From: Crotophaga sulcirostris
Taxonomy: Eukaryota; Chordata; Aves; Cuculiformes; Crotophagidae
Direction: 5' to 3'
Assembly (NCBI GenBank): GCA_013397455.1
Contig: VYZB01000241.1
Span: forward strand, 108,173-172,172
DNA length: 64,000 nucleotides
Shown in pieces: positions 49,690-62,271 of this stretch; position 1 is the first letter of the stretch, and the number at the start of each line of letters is the position of its first letter. The notes below the pieces were generated by a model that searched no databases, was not told the DNA's origin, and was given only the letters and a program-made list of their open reading frames with translations. The position numbers and the translations under genes were made by a program.

Positions 49690-49940
49690 TTAATTCAAAC
49701 TTGTCATCCAACTACGTTGCCTACAGAGTTCAATGTCTCGGGTTGACTAAGAGAGAACTTCCATGGAACTATCTAGTTTTGATCTGAAGGCTTTGAGAGA
49801 CAGAGAGCCTACCAACTGAATGGTTACCTGCTGTGATGACTAATCACTGTCACTGTGAAGGGCTGTGTCTTCATTTGTGTTCTGATCTCTGTCTTCAGCT
49901 TTTCATCACTGAAACAGCTTTGACACTTCTACTAGAGCCC
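49690..49940 (-). repeat. Ancient amniote interspersed repeat (CR1/L3-like)
   Basis: The plus strand matches the remembered pattern of an old amniote repeat common in reptiles and birds: 'TTTGATCTGAAGGCTTTGAGAGA', 'AGAGCCTACCAACTGAATGG', 'GTGATGACTAATCACTGTCACTGTGAAGGG', then 'GTCTTCAGCTT' and 'CTAGAGCCCTTT'. It is strongly diverged. Family and orientation are given from memory and need a repeat-library search. Confidence 0.5.
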
Positions 49941-49984
49941 TTTAAAATAAAATAAATAAAGGAGGTATTAAAGATGATACTCAT

Positions 49985-50079
49985 ACATTATATAGGATAC
50001 TTACATGTTATACATTATATAGGATAATTACCTGATAATTGCATTATATAGGATAGTCACTTGTACATTATATACGATA
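49985..50079 (+). repeat. Short tandem repeat with 15-bp core, four copies
   Basis: The core ACATTATATAGGATA appears at 49985, 50012, 50041 (GCATT...) and 50065 (...TATACGATA), spaced 27, 29 and 24 bp apart with variable linkers. Confidence 0.85.
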
Positions 50080-53000
50080 ATTTTTTTTAAAAAAAACAAC
50101 CAAAAATGCACGGCACGCAAGTCTCCTGCTGTAAGACTTCTACATCCTGGAATGAAGTATCAGATTCTGTTTCTTGTGACTGATACAAGTTAAAGCTAGA
50201 CTCCTTAAAACCCTTTCATCCAGGGTTAAAATAAAATTCCTGCTCTTCCGCCCCTCTGTATTGTCTACAGATTCACGAATATTCATCCACAGAGAATGAG
50301 AATCACTAGAGGATCACTCTCGGCTGATGTTTATACCTGAAATGTTATGTATCTTTTCAGAATTGCTGCTTTCTAAAGGCGTACAGGTATCTCACACAGT
50401 CCTTAAACAGCATTAAGGCTACAACCACAACCTCCAGTTTCCTGTACATGGTATTTAGAGATGTTTCCTCATTGATAACTTTTGGAGGTGTTTGTTAAAA
50501 TTATCTTAAATCACTGTTTGTATTCTCAAATAATTTTAGTTATTTTCATTTATGTCTTAAAGAATTCCATTCTCTTAATTCACATTGATTCAATGGTACA
50601 TTCAGAAAAAAATCATTTGTGTTACCTCATTTTGTTATCAGCAGCTAAACAGAAGTATTGATTATTTTTACCAACATCTAAATATAAGAATATCTAACTA
50701 GATATGATTCTTATTGATCACATCTGATACCAATCAGGTTGAAGAGAGAAACAAAATAACTGCAAAACTCTTCAGATTTCCTGTTTCTAGATAGTATGTA
50801 GGATTTCAGCTCATTACCCATTCTCTCCAGTATTTTAGAAATCCTACAAGAGCTTTGACTTTCAAGTAGCCAAAAGATTTGTGTTCATACTTAATGATAC
50901 TTAATGATGTGCTTAAGTCTTTGTTTATCCATTGAAGATATCTGAGAAAAAACTATATCACATAGGAGGGATGTGCATGTGGCATAAGCACTTTCATAAA
51001 GAGAAATCAGGCTACTTTCATATTTAGTTTTGTGAGTGAAACTTGTGACCAAGAAAACATAATGAAAGATTTGAAATAATGAAGAGTTCAAATAAGATGA
51101 AATCTAAAAGTGCTCTTTAATGGTATAATATAGGAACTGTTAAAATGCCAATGCATAAAAATTGCTTTTACTCTGTAGCACCAGAGAGATATTAATCTTT
51201 AAATATTTTGTATTCTTTTTCTGAATGTAATAGCTGACAGAAGAATTTTAAGGTTTAAAACTTAAGACAAGTTAAGAATTGGATAATGACTTTCTAACTC
51301 TAAAAAAGAAGTGCATAACTTTGAGATACCTAAGGATTAGGGGATCAATACGTACATTTATTTCAGGACCATCTCATGCTGTTCAAAATAAGAATTAGCA
51401 CTATGAAAATATTAGAGAGATACCAACATATAAGCACGATCACATTTAGATTTTCTATCAGTCTTGAGTGGTTTCTCATTACCAACTTCAACTAATTTCA
51501 CGGAATTTAGAAATTTGAGTCTGATTAGCCGAAAAGTATACTTTTAATTTTCTGCTGAAAGAAGGATTAGATGTAGGACTATAGGACTATAACAATAACA
51601 ATATCTATTAAAAATACCTTGATTCCTGCTGATTATTATCCTTCCACGGGATTGGAATAAAGATGGATGGATCTAATGGATAGATTGTAGCTCCTCTGTA
51701 AGAAGGATTATTTTCCACTATACTAAGACTTAATGTGAGTGGTGAGTTAAGAGTGTAACTAACGGAATGATTACCTCACTCCTCTGTGGTTGCAACCTGG
51801 AGGAGTGGCATGGCAAAGTAATATCTAAATGAAAAGCAAATACACAATCTATGTTGAAACAGTATCAGGAGGAGATGAGAAAATAGATTTCGTGCCAATT
51901 TCCAACTGAAACAATTGAAACGGATAACAAGACAGGCTGGAAGAACCAATCAACTTCAGACAGTAATATCTCTTCACCAATCCTTATCCGGACGTTATTT
52001 GTCCATGAGAAGCAATTAAGCATTTTATGAGGTCTGTAAAGCTGAAGGTGAATGTGGCTGTGTGAAATAAAACAGTGCCTTATAGTTTGATAACTATGCC
52101 AAAATAGCTGTTTTAAAATATAGAACAGTTTAAAGTAGGCATTTCCTTAGCATATCTTAAATAAGCAGCCTAACTTGCATTCAGCTTGTTTAGGTTTATT
52201 CATCATAAATTTACAATCCAACAAAGCAGGTAAATACTATTAGAGCTTCCCAATAAAGAGCAGCAGAACTCTGGAATATCTTCTCTGGGAAGGACAGAGA
52301 GCTTTTAGAAAAATGAGACAAGCACATATAAATCATATGGATGTAGTGAATCCTGCACCGGTCAGTGGTGGAGGCCATGATTTATTGCTGACTAGTGATA
52401 CAGCCATAGGATTTCTCTGTGTTTTCTAACTATATGTACAAGGTGCAAGAAGGCTGCCACAACAGCACAAGCTGAGAGAACCTACCTGACCTCTAAATAT
52501 GCTTTATTTTCAGTGACTGTTCCTGAAAATTTCAGAGAAAACCTGTAGGTTCTGCAGTAAATGCAGGTTGTGTAAACTCCTGCTGGGTATCTCTGTAACA
52601 ATGCATTGTTTAGCTCAGAAAGTTAAAGGCACTGCAGGATTCTTTCTAATCAAAACAAGAACAAAATAGGAGTAAAAATTAAATCCAGAAGGGAAGAGCA
52701 AATACTTTACTGGTACCCTACATTCACAATTAGGAGAGAAACTGAATGAAAATACAGATGAAATATGGGAAGAGTATGTAATTTCATTTGATGAAACTTG
52801 CAAGCCTGGTTTGTTTATTTAGCAGTTCCTAATTCTTATAGCCAAGAAAAGAAAATCCATCAATACCAGAACATTTACCATGTGTACACATTTCTTTACT
52901 GATCACTGTGAATTAAAAGTGCCTTTAATAGTTTGAAATCTGGAGACCAAATTTATGCATTGTTCCTTTCAATAAGCAGGTGTAGACAGTTATGCCAACA

Positions 53001-54400
53001 GTGCGCATCAGTAGTAGATCTGCAGCTTGCAAATTGGAGTTAGAGCAAATTGTTTATGAAGTCAGCTGATTTCAGACCCCAGGATTGCTGTGAGTTGCTA
53101 ATAAATAAAAAACTAATTACTGTTTAAACAAGATCATTGGAGGAAAAAAGCTTTAATTGATTTAAAAAATAAATGCTATGCAATTAAGAGAACAGTCTGC
53201 TAATGAACATTACTGGGTGGCATTTAGGCTTCTGGTTTAATCAGAATACTTGGAGATGAGTAATTTTAGACTTTCCACACAGAGGAATGTGGAACCTGCT
53301 AGGTGTTCATTGCTCTCTGTGTCCATGTCCACGTGCAGAGCTGTTTTTCCCTCCATGATGAAGCACGCTTCCACATTCTGGAAGTTTCTTACATGTTCTC
53401 TGAATTTGTGGAATAAGCTTAAGACTAAAATACATGAATTTTGCTGCCTCCATATGCAAGATCTGTTTGAGCTGTCACCATACTCAATGGAAATACAGTC
53501 AGTATATATAGTGCAGTCTATGAGATGTTTCAGTTGACCAGCTCATAGAAGTCTACAATATATTGAGATGACTTACTTTTCCTTGGGGTTCTTTTCTTAA
53601 ATCCAATGCAGAGAGGTCCAAAATAGTAGTTAAATCCTTAACAAACAACCCAAGCAGGATTGTGGCAACAAATTTTAGCAGGATGCGTAAATCAAAATAT
53701 TTCTGCCTTAACCAATATAGAGGTTCAACAATCTGATACTGGAAATACCCTAAAGTGATAATTCCATAGTTTCACTAATTGTATATGATTCTCTGAGACG
53801 TCCTGTATAGACCTAGCTCAGTCTTTTATGTGTGCTCAAGGCTTCTTAATGTACATGGTCAGCTCTGAACTGTCTCAAAAATTCAGAATTCTTTTTTTAT
53901 TCTTTTTAATATTGTACAGCACTTGTATAAGAAATGGAAAGCTGCAGTCTTTCCTTAGCTTATCAAGGTGAAATTTTGCATTTAACAAAGACTCAGAGTG
54001 CAACATGAATAAAACTATTAGGGAATCTTTCTTTCTCTATCCTTAGTCCCTCTGCTATCTTCTGCATTGATGATGGATATCACATTGAAAGTAGCCCTCT
54101 GACCTGGAAATCTTATTTACCCTGTTAAACTGAGGACATTTTACTGCAGTGCTCTTACTATCTACTGCTCTACTATAGAAAGGAAGCAGTTTATCAAATA
54201 GGCAGAAATCAATCTATGTTAGTATTTATAGATTAATATCAAACCTTTAAAAACCACCCAGAGATCTGAAGGCAGCTAGTGCAATGCACAAAATTCTCAT
54301 GTTATATATTCCCACTGAGAAATTATTTCAATAAAGAAACCACAGATTTTTATATTGGATTTGGTTTTTACACTGGGCTGAGATGTAACTACATTTAAGG
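50080..54400. other. Intergenic tract
   Basis: AT-rich DNA. Open frames of 62-95 codons at 50891 (minus), 52615 (minus) and 53250 (plus) have no motif. A tiny duplication, GGACTATAGGACTATAACAATAACAAT, lies near 51576-51602 in two parts. No gene was recognised. Confidence 0.5.
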
Positions 54401-54595
54401 CAGGGCTGTCAAACTCATCAATCCCACCGTTCTCCTGCTCCTGCAGCGTAACGCGCGTCACACGCTGCACAGTGCTCAGCACTGGCAGGAGCGCAGGGAC
54501 AAGGAGCTCGGTGCTGCCAACGGGTACAAACAAGGTGCTGGGCTGGATAAAACAAGGTGGAATTCAGCCTGCAAGCAGTGAGTTTGACACCCCTG
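54401..54595 (-). mobile_element. hAT-type non-autonomous DNA transposon (copy 2)
   Basis: A 195-bp relative of the element at 3888, in the opposite orientation. The ends are CAGGGCTGTCAAACTCA (one change from copy 1) and the complement of CAGGGGTGTCAAACTCA. Target duplication ATTTAAGG is perfect on both sides (54393-54400 and 54596-54603). Shared interior words, read on the minus strand, include CCACCTTGTT, GCTCCTTGTCCCT and GCGCTCCTGCCA. By eye the interiors differ at roughly one position in five, so neither copy is very recent. Minus-strand frames of 60-78 codons over it are not genes. Confidence 0.9.
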
Positions 54596-56162
54596 ATTTA
54601 AGGTACCCTGCAGTAAAATAGTCTCAAAACTGTTAATACAAGAGTCCCAGTAAACCAAAAAGAATATCTCTTCAGATAGAATTTGTCATATTCAGATGAT
54701 AGAACATTATCACACAGAACACACAACAGAGAAAGAAGAATTAAAATACCATCCTCTGCACCTTGTTTGTACAATGATGTTACATTGCCTGGGAATCTCA
54801 CTGCTTGACTGTAAAAAAAACTGGCAACCATGAACTCCTAGAAAAATCTTAACCTTGCCTTCTGTTTTGAATCATCTACCCTACCAATTATATTGTGAAA
54901 TGATTTGGACTGTGCTTCAGCTGCACAACTGTTATGTTTTCGTTGGTTAAGAGTGTGATAGCCATTGTAAGAATCTCTCATTCTCCCGAATGTTACCAGC
55001 ACAGTGAAAACTCTGGAGTAGATGCTCCTACACTTCACAGTTCTACTGGGCAGAGAAGAGGCTAAGTCAGGTATAAGACAATCCTTACCTGAGGCGGAAA
55101 ATGCTTTTTTAACAGAACTACCCTTTGAAACAGGAAAGATAAAACCTTTTCAAGAGAAGCTCTGTTCACTGCTGAGTCAGCAGGTCTTAGTGCATTCTCA
55201 TGTCAAAAAAGTAGCACCTTTATGTAGACTAATGTAGCCATTCTTCAGCTGTTGGGAGGAAGAGTAAAAAACCAATGAGATATTCTTAAGCGATAGATCA
55301 GTTTCAACTTGAGACATATTCACTCTCGTTGGAGCAATTCCTTTGACAGAATCTGATAATTTCTCCATTTTAAGAAAGTATGAATTTCATTACCTAGTAA
55401 CAAACTTCATGAACTTCATGAGTTGCAGGATGTAAGTCTGAAATACAAATCTGTTCCTTGATGTCTACGTAGTTTCTCTAGCACTTATGTTGGTGTTGCT
55501 GGACTAGTATTGAACAAGACAATTGCTCCATCTCTGAAGGCACTGTGTTTTTAGATTAGTGATCCCCAACCTACAGCTCCCAGACAGAATACTTCCTGTA
55601 AGACTCTGATATTCTTCACAGCTTCACAAATGAAATTTCCTGATGAGGGTTTTTTTACTCTATAAGATTGAAGGCTCCAATTCCTAACAATAATTTTACG
55701 ATCAATAATGAAAAAAAAAAAAAAGTGAAATTGACAATGTATTTGTGATTTATCTGTAAACCTGTAATCTAGATTGTCAGAAATTATCTTCTGTTTGTTG
55801 GAGATTCCAAAATGTAATTCTAACATTTAAATAAATATTCATATTTCTTTTTTGCTTGTGACTCCTTGTAATTCATAGAGGTTTGTTGTTTTTTTTTTCC
55901 TTTCAGGGCTGTTGATCTGATAAAGAAAATATGCTCTGTTCATTATAAGAAAAAAAAGGAGAAGAATGGCTGTCTTTCACAAAGTTGGAGCTCTAAAGTC
56001 TACTAATAAATCAGTTTTTAAATAATTACTTTAATGAGTGCCTTCAGGACAGTGTATTTGTCTCAGTATAAAACTTCAGATGCTGTCCAAACTTCTGGAT
56101 TGTGGAGCTCATGGCAGTAGTGTTTTGCAGATTGCCTTGAGAGAAACAATTGATCCATACGT

Positions 56163-56240
56163 AAAAAACAAAAAAACCCCAAACAAACAAACAAAAAAAT
56201 CAACAAAAAAACCCCAAACCCACAAACATAAAGAAACAAA
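56163..56240 (+). repeat. A/C-rich simple repeat
   Basis: A-runs interleaved with CCCC and AAAC units. The 75-codon plus frame and 89-codon minus frame crossing it are composition artefacts. Confidence 0.75.
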
Positions 56241-59200
56241 TGTAAAAAATACCCACCTTGAATGATGGAGAAAAATATAAGCCAGAATTGGATTGTATTG
56301 GCAGGGTGATATATGGAAGCTATGGAAATTTATATTATCACAACCAGCCTTTATAATTTCCTTTAATAAATTTATCAAGAGTATCTAGTGGTAGCAGCTT
56401 TCCACCTTTGTCCAGTATTAGATGACCCTCTAAGAGTAAGGATCTTCAGAATGCTATTACGGCCTTTTCATGAACTGAGCATATTTGTTCTCAGCCAGTA
56501 AACATAACAGGTGCTAATAATGAAGCAACTAAATTACTGTTTTCTATCCCTGTGGAGAAGCCAGGAGCAATCAGGGAAACAGATGGGCTAGCAGGAGTGG
56601 TAATTCAGATTCTTATACACATATGAGATTAAATTGCAAAATAGTTGGTTCTTACGGTAATCAGCAAATGTTACACTGTCAAATTGAAACAGTGAAAATG
56701 CTGTGTTTGTTAAACCACCAATAGTGATCGGAGAGATAGAAGTTCTTCTTTTTGATTTGATTTCTTGTTTTTTATTAAAGGCTGGAAAACAACTCAGAAA
56801 AACTAATGCTTTCTACTGCTAGTCTAGTGGGCTTTTTTCCTTTTAATTTTAAAACAGAAATTAAAAAAAGATAAATACATAAAGCATACTCCAAAGAGAA
56901 ATACCATTAGAAGTGATACCATGAGAACCATAGGGAAACATTTTTATTTGCCCATGAAACCTTTTCCTTTAATATAACAATTAATCCACTCCTTCTGCAA
57001 ACATAAAATATCCAGGGAGCTGTCAAACTTCTTGCATTTTTGTAAAGTGCGGCTTTTTTTTAGAAAATAATTGTATCTGCTTATTTGTGACAACAGTATT
57101 CCTTCCTTCTTCCAAATTCTTTTTCAATATCTGGAAATTTCCTATGTAAACAGTTTTTAGTCTGAGTAAATGTTTAATATGGAGTAGGGTTCAATATCAC
57201 AAATATCATGTACTTATCTAAAGCGTAACAATGTCAAAGTTTACGAATGTGAGTCAAAGAGGGAGCTTATAAAAATCCTGCTGAGCTTGCTTGGGTCCTG
57301 AATGCCTGTTGAAAGCCAAGAACTGTGGATTGACTATTCAATTTCTAATGCTACGTGGTCTTTCCATACTAAGTCCGTTTCTGTGTAAGTTAATCTCCAG
57401 AAGGGCCCCATGCAGTCCCGGCGCAATGTAGGCTGTGCTGAGTTCAGTAGAAGCTGCCCCTGCGACTCTCATTCAGCAACACAGCCAGCAAAAGGGAAGG
57501 TGCTCTAAGGCATGTGTTGTAACAGGCAGGTGCTGGAAGGTCTACAGTGAAACAGAAGGAGCAGGGCTCCAGGTTTCACTCTGAAAGTGCCTTACTGTAA
57601 TTGAAGATCTGGCTATGCACAACTCTGTTCTGGCTAGCTGAAGCTAAATTTGGAACCGCATGAGCCCAGAAATGTTTTCCCCTTAGAAAAAAAAAAATAA
57701 TTGCTGAAAGCAAGACAAATCAAAACCATTTTCTGTCTCCATAAAACTCACAACATTACTAACCATTCTGGATGGTATTTGTTGTTTGAATTAGGGGCAT
57801 ATTAAGAATGCCTGTAGGTGTCTACTCTGGTTATCAGACTGTATTGTGTGCTTATGACAGTGAAATTAAAAATATAAAAAGGAAACAAATTTCTTTCCCT
57901 TCTCTAATATTTCCATCCACCAGAAATCTGGCCCAGTTCTCTATTATGTGATACAGGTTTGTTGTAGAGGAGGCAAAGAGTGTCAGAGTCAGATTTAATA
58001 CAACTTTTGAGCCTTGGAGGCCAACCACACTCTAGTCCTAAAAGGGTCAACATGAAAGGAATGAATAACGCTTTGATTTCACGTCTGTTGTGGGATCTCT
58101 CTGTTCTATCTGTCATGAGCAGTCATACATTTTCCATTAGTAGGAAACCACTGACATCAGCCTTTCTCTTTGTATTTCAGAAGCTAAGGCACAGATTCCT
58201 CTGATGTTTGCAAATCCTGCTTTTGAAAAGGAAGTCTGAGCATTATTGACATTCACTTCAACAGCATTTAATACTAAAAGGTGGCTGTCCAATTCAATTG
58301 CAAGTAAGGCAATCATGTGAGGGATGATTGAGGAGGTTGGGAAAGATAAATGTAGGCAACATTTCACCACTGTTTCTCTCTTGGTTTTCCCCTGTTTCAG
58401 TTTCATTTTGTACTTTCTATAGAATCATTTTATCCTATTTGAGCAGTTGAATGTGGGAAGAATAATAGCATTGCAAAAAGCTCTCTTATTCTAGTCTCTT
58501 ACTTCATTACCTTTTTAATTATACTGATTTTTGAAAGCATAAACAAACACAGTATTAAAGCTATGTAATTTGAACTTATATTTTTAGGGATAACACATTA
58601 TGTTGCTATCATAATGTATCCAGTTCTGTCATCTATATCGTATTTAGATCATAATATGCACACTACATTGGTTAATTTGCTTTTATTTACCATGTATATT
58701 GATCTATATCTACAAGCGTGTACCTATTAAAATATCTTATTTTAGTTTTGTTGATTTAATAAGGTTTATGTTGTAGAAATGTGGATAATTATCCATGGAA
58801 GACAGATAGGGACATTTCATGATAAGGACATAACTGAGGAATGAATTTGTACCTAACCTTTACTAAACATTTGAAATTTTGAGTCTCAATTTAACTTTTT
58901 AAAAGCTGAAGGAATGATATTTTTGTTTCCTATTTTCTTTCTATGGATATCTAAGTTTTTCAGACCAGCAGCTTCATCCTATTACTTACTTACACAATGT
59001 AAGAGTGAAATTTTAAACTCTCTTGGTGTGTTGTCTTTTTAGTGTTATGACAGCATCTGAAGATAATGAGTAGCCTCTACTGGAACAAAGTTGTACAGGT
59101 AGTCAGGGGAAAAGAGGCTAAGGCTGGCTTTTCCCAACAGGCTGCACTCTAACAGACCTGAAACTATTTTCAGTCAGTTATCTATCTTAAACTGACATTT

Positions 59201-60432
59201 TCTCAGTTTCTTTTTTTTTGTGGGATGGGAGGAGATTGTTAAATTAGCAAGTATGAAACTGGGAAGTTTAAAACTGTTAACGTTACAGTAAATTGTAATG
59301 TCTAAGCTCCCAAAAGAGCACTTCTGAGTGCTTCAGGGAGTGTATTTAAGAAATGTCTAATTACTTAGGGTAGCAAAGACTAAGCTGTAAAAGAATCCAT
59401 GGTGCAAGACAGAGCACTGAAGAAAAGTGAAAAGGTCAGTATTTTCAGGAAGTTATTTATAACAGGAGTGACAGAAAATTCTTAAAAGTTTTCAGTTGAC
59501 AGCTGTGAGTTCATTTTACTTTAATTTATCACTTTGGTGATAAATGAAACAGTGTCATTTTTGTCTTTTAAACTTGAATGAAATATTCTTCTCACATGAG
59601 AAATATTTTTTGGAATGTTTTTCTTTATATAAACATTTGGGTTAGAAACCAAGTTTTCTACAGCAGGTGTAGCAGCAGAATGTTTTTTCATTCAATTTGC
59701 CTCCACTGGCTGAACCATAAGTATTGTACAAATGGCATCATGATGCATCTCTAACACCACTCTCAGACGACATCCCTAAAGGGTGGCAGATGGTATCTAA
59801 ACCAGCTATCATAACCTCATAAGCAGAGGTTAGAACAGCATCTATCTCCATTAGTGCACACTTTCTGACATACAACAAAGCTCATTTAAGTTTTGTTCCC
59901 ACTGTTAGGTCATTATGGAGGGGTACTTTAATGAAAATATAAGATAATAAATTGCACGCAAGGGGCCCAGTTATCTTCCTGTGCGGTTTATGCATTTTAA
60001 GGCGAAGTAGCAGTTACTGTTCATAATATTTTGCTTTGAGTCTATGCTCCAAAATCTTCATCAGCAGATTGATCAAGATCCCAGCTGGTCTCAAGATGAG
60101 ACTCATGATTCCCAGTCAAATAGTACAAGCCTCAGTATTATTTGTTGGGAGGTATGTTGAAGTGTCACTCAGACGCTATGATTTTAATGTAAAGATATTA
60201 GTTTAGAGGCATACTATATCCGGATGGACTTAGTGACTTCTGTGTATTATATATGATTCTTGTACATAGCCCTTTCTTCATGATTTTTTTTGTCCCTTAA
60301 TATTAAAGCAGGTTTTTTCTCTGATATTCTTAAATTTTAGAGGTCATTGCAAGATGTATGTGCATGAAAAAAATGGAAGCTTAATTAAAGTGCAAAAAGT
60401 TATTTCTATATGATAAATTTTTTGTCTCTTTT

Positions 60433-60444
60433 TGTGTGTGTGTG
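60433..60444 (+). repeat. Short GT repeat
   Basis: Six GT units, 37 bp upstream of the purine tract. Confidence 0.6.
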
Positions 60445-60480
60445 CAATCTTGCCTTTTCAAACTGTTTTTCTGTGGAGGT

Positions 60481-60647
60481 AAAAGTAAAGGAGAGGGAGA
60501 TGAGAAATATAGATTGAAGACAGAGGCAGAGGCAGAGGGGAAGGGAAGAAACAAGTTAGGAAAGGAGAAGGAGAAGGTGAAGGAGAGTAGAAGAAGGAGA
60601 ATGAGAAGAAGAAGGAGAAGGAGAAGTGAACTGAGATGAGGAGAATG
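60481..60647 (+). repeat. Purine-rich (GGAGAA)n-like tract
   Basis: About 165 bp that is almost entirely A and G on the plus strand, built from GAGAAG, GGAGAA and AGGCAG-like units. Such homopurine tracts can form triplex DNA. The Lys/Arg/Glu-rich plus frame (60436-60639) and the Ser/Phe/Pro-rich minus frame are repeat translations. Confidence 0.88.
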
Positions 60648-60954
60648 TAAAGTGTGCTATGCGTGATGGAGGATTGAAAAGACATTTTGAAATTGCTGGG
60701 ACCCACTGCTGAAGAAAGAAGTAGTAAGTTCATTTTCTTATATCTGTGTCATATACCCATGCAGCATATAAAGAAGAAACTTAATGTTTTAAAGTGAGGA
60801 GGATTATGTATTCCATCTTTCTCTACTACAATAAAACTGGAAAAATGTTGCAAACATTGCAGATGTTGTTAGAAAATCATATTTTTCATTGGAGATCTAT
60901 GAACTGGCTTTGAAAGCCAGGCAGGGTTAAATGGTCAAGATTTGATATGTCTTA

Positions 60955-61253
60955 AGAAAACACGAACAAGAGGACATGGTCTCAAGCTTTGTCAGGGGAG
61001 GTTTTGACTTGATATTAGGAAAAAATTCTTCACTGAAAAGATGATTGACCATTGGAATGCGCTGCCCAGGCAGGTGGTGTAGTTGCCGTCCCTGGAGATA
61101 TTTAAGAGGAGATTGGATGAGGCACTCAGTGCCATGGTTTAGATGATGGATTAGTGTTGGTGTTAGTGTTAGTGTTGGATTATAGGTTGGACTCGATGAT
61201 CTCAAAGGTCCTTTCCAATCTTGTAATACTGTCATACTGTGATACTGTGAAAA
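60955..61253 (+). mobile_element. CR1 LINE, 3' end
   Basis: A 5'-truncated CR1 tail. Landmarks: AGGTTTTGACTTGATATTAGG, AATTCTTCACTGAAAAGATG, 'CTGCCCAGGCAGGTGG', 'CCTGGAGATATTTAAGAGGAGA', and the terminal TTGGACTCGATGATCTCAAA then TCCTTTCCAATC. It ends in ATACTGT(G/C) tandem units at about 61226-61250. A short GTTAGTGTTAGTGTTGG slippage repeat sits inside. It differs from the copies at 10068 and 37915 and so represents another subfamily. Confidence 0.88.
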
Positions 61254-61268
61254 GTTTCTTCTTTTCAG

Positions 61269-61344
61269 TGCAAGAAGGATGCCACCAGCCTGGCCAAGGA
61301 ATGCAGCTTTCTGAAAGTGACTTGCCAGGGCTACTCAGCGAATG
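61269..61344 (+). CDS. Possible coding exon, unknown gene
   Basis: A strong acceptor (TTTCTTCTTTTCAG, ending at 61268) and donor AATG|GTAAAA bound 76 nt with one open frame, phase 0 in and 1 out. The peptide has three cysteines and begins CKKDATSLAKECSFLKVTCQ. No family was recognised. It begins 15 bp after the CR1 tail, whose insertion would not itself supply this sequence. A possible partner exon lies at 62272. Confidence 0.25.
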
Positions 61345-62271
61345 GTAAAAAATTTTCAGAATGCTTCCTTTCGAAGAAATCTGAGCTAACCATAATTTCA
61401 GTTCATCCCTTTACCCTCTGCGCATTACCTGTCTTGGTGTAATGGTATTGTCATTTATTATAAAAAATTGTCAGGGTTTTTTTACTGCTTTTATTTTGAT
61501 ATCTCGTTTCTTCTTGATTGTCACTGCAACAGCCCTAACATTTCCTAACACAGCCTGTTACTTCCTTATTCAATCAGCAACCAGCCCCCAGCTGTTTTTT
61601 TATTACTAGTAGCAGTTGAGATATGAGAGGTACATAGTTCCCAATGGCGACAAATGTAAACAGAAAGCAAACAGACCTGGATGTGAAACCCTCAAAAGAA
61701 ACAGTGCTAACCAACAAAACCACATGACATTCATGGGGCCCTAAATGAGGTGGCCCTCTTTTAATCCTCTATCTAGGCTAATTGTTTTTACAGTTGGCAG
61801 AACAGACAGTTTCAGAGAAGGATTTCTTTTTTCTTAAAGTGGAACATTGCCTTTGTAGTATAGTCATCATGATGAGCAAGATCACAGAATCTTATATAGT
61901 GTCATGTGGCAGAATACTATTACAAAGAGAATAGTGTTATATTTCCTAACATCAATGTTATTTGCTCCTCTTTATCTAATAGCCCTTTTATCAGTGAAGA
62001 CATTCAGTTATCAGTTATAAGCAGTAATATTTTGTGAAAAACACTATAGCAAATTAATTCCCCATTTCTCCTTTTTAGCTAGAGCTGTTTCAGTCACAGG
62101 TACCTTTTAAGGTCTCTTGCATCTCTGCTGTATTATTTGTAACAAAGCTTTGCTCTTCGTTCTGTAAGTCATTTCAGCATGAGATTCTAATTGTGGAGAA
62201 GCTACAAAGAGATACTACTACTTTGGTTTAATGTTGGGGCTAAACAGTGTGTGTTTTGTGTGTCTTCATAG
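61345..62271. other. Non-coding tract
   Basis: No exon or repeat recognised; it would be an intron if the exons at 61269 and 62272 are real. Confidence 0.35.

Larger units (their letters stand above)
54604..60480. other. Intergenic tract
   Basis: AT-rich DNA with the A/C-rich tract at 56163 and a GC-balanced block at 57290-57640 that could not be classified. Acceptor-like sites at 55906 and 58160 are followed by short open frames but without a convincing donor or partner. No gene is called. Confidence 0.45.

Noticed and set aside
55555..55580. GTGATCCCCAACCTACAG, similar to some hAT terminal sequences
   Set aside because: No matching inverted end or target duplication was found within a few hundred bases.
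55906..56005. Acceptor TTTCAG followed by a lysine-rich frame (HYKKKKEKNG)
   Set aside because: No usable donor before the stop and no partner exon; the lysine run reflects an A-rich tract.
58161..58218. Acceptor-like site followed by a short frame ending in FANPAFEKEV and a stop
   Set aside because: Splice site and peptide look plausible, but no upstream exon with the matching phase and no nearby polyadenylation signal were found; about 20 codons is too short to stand alone.
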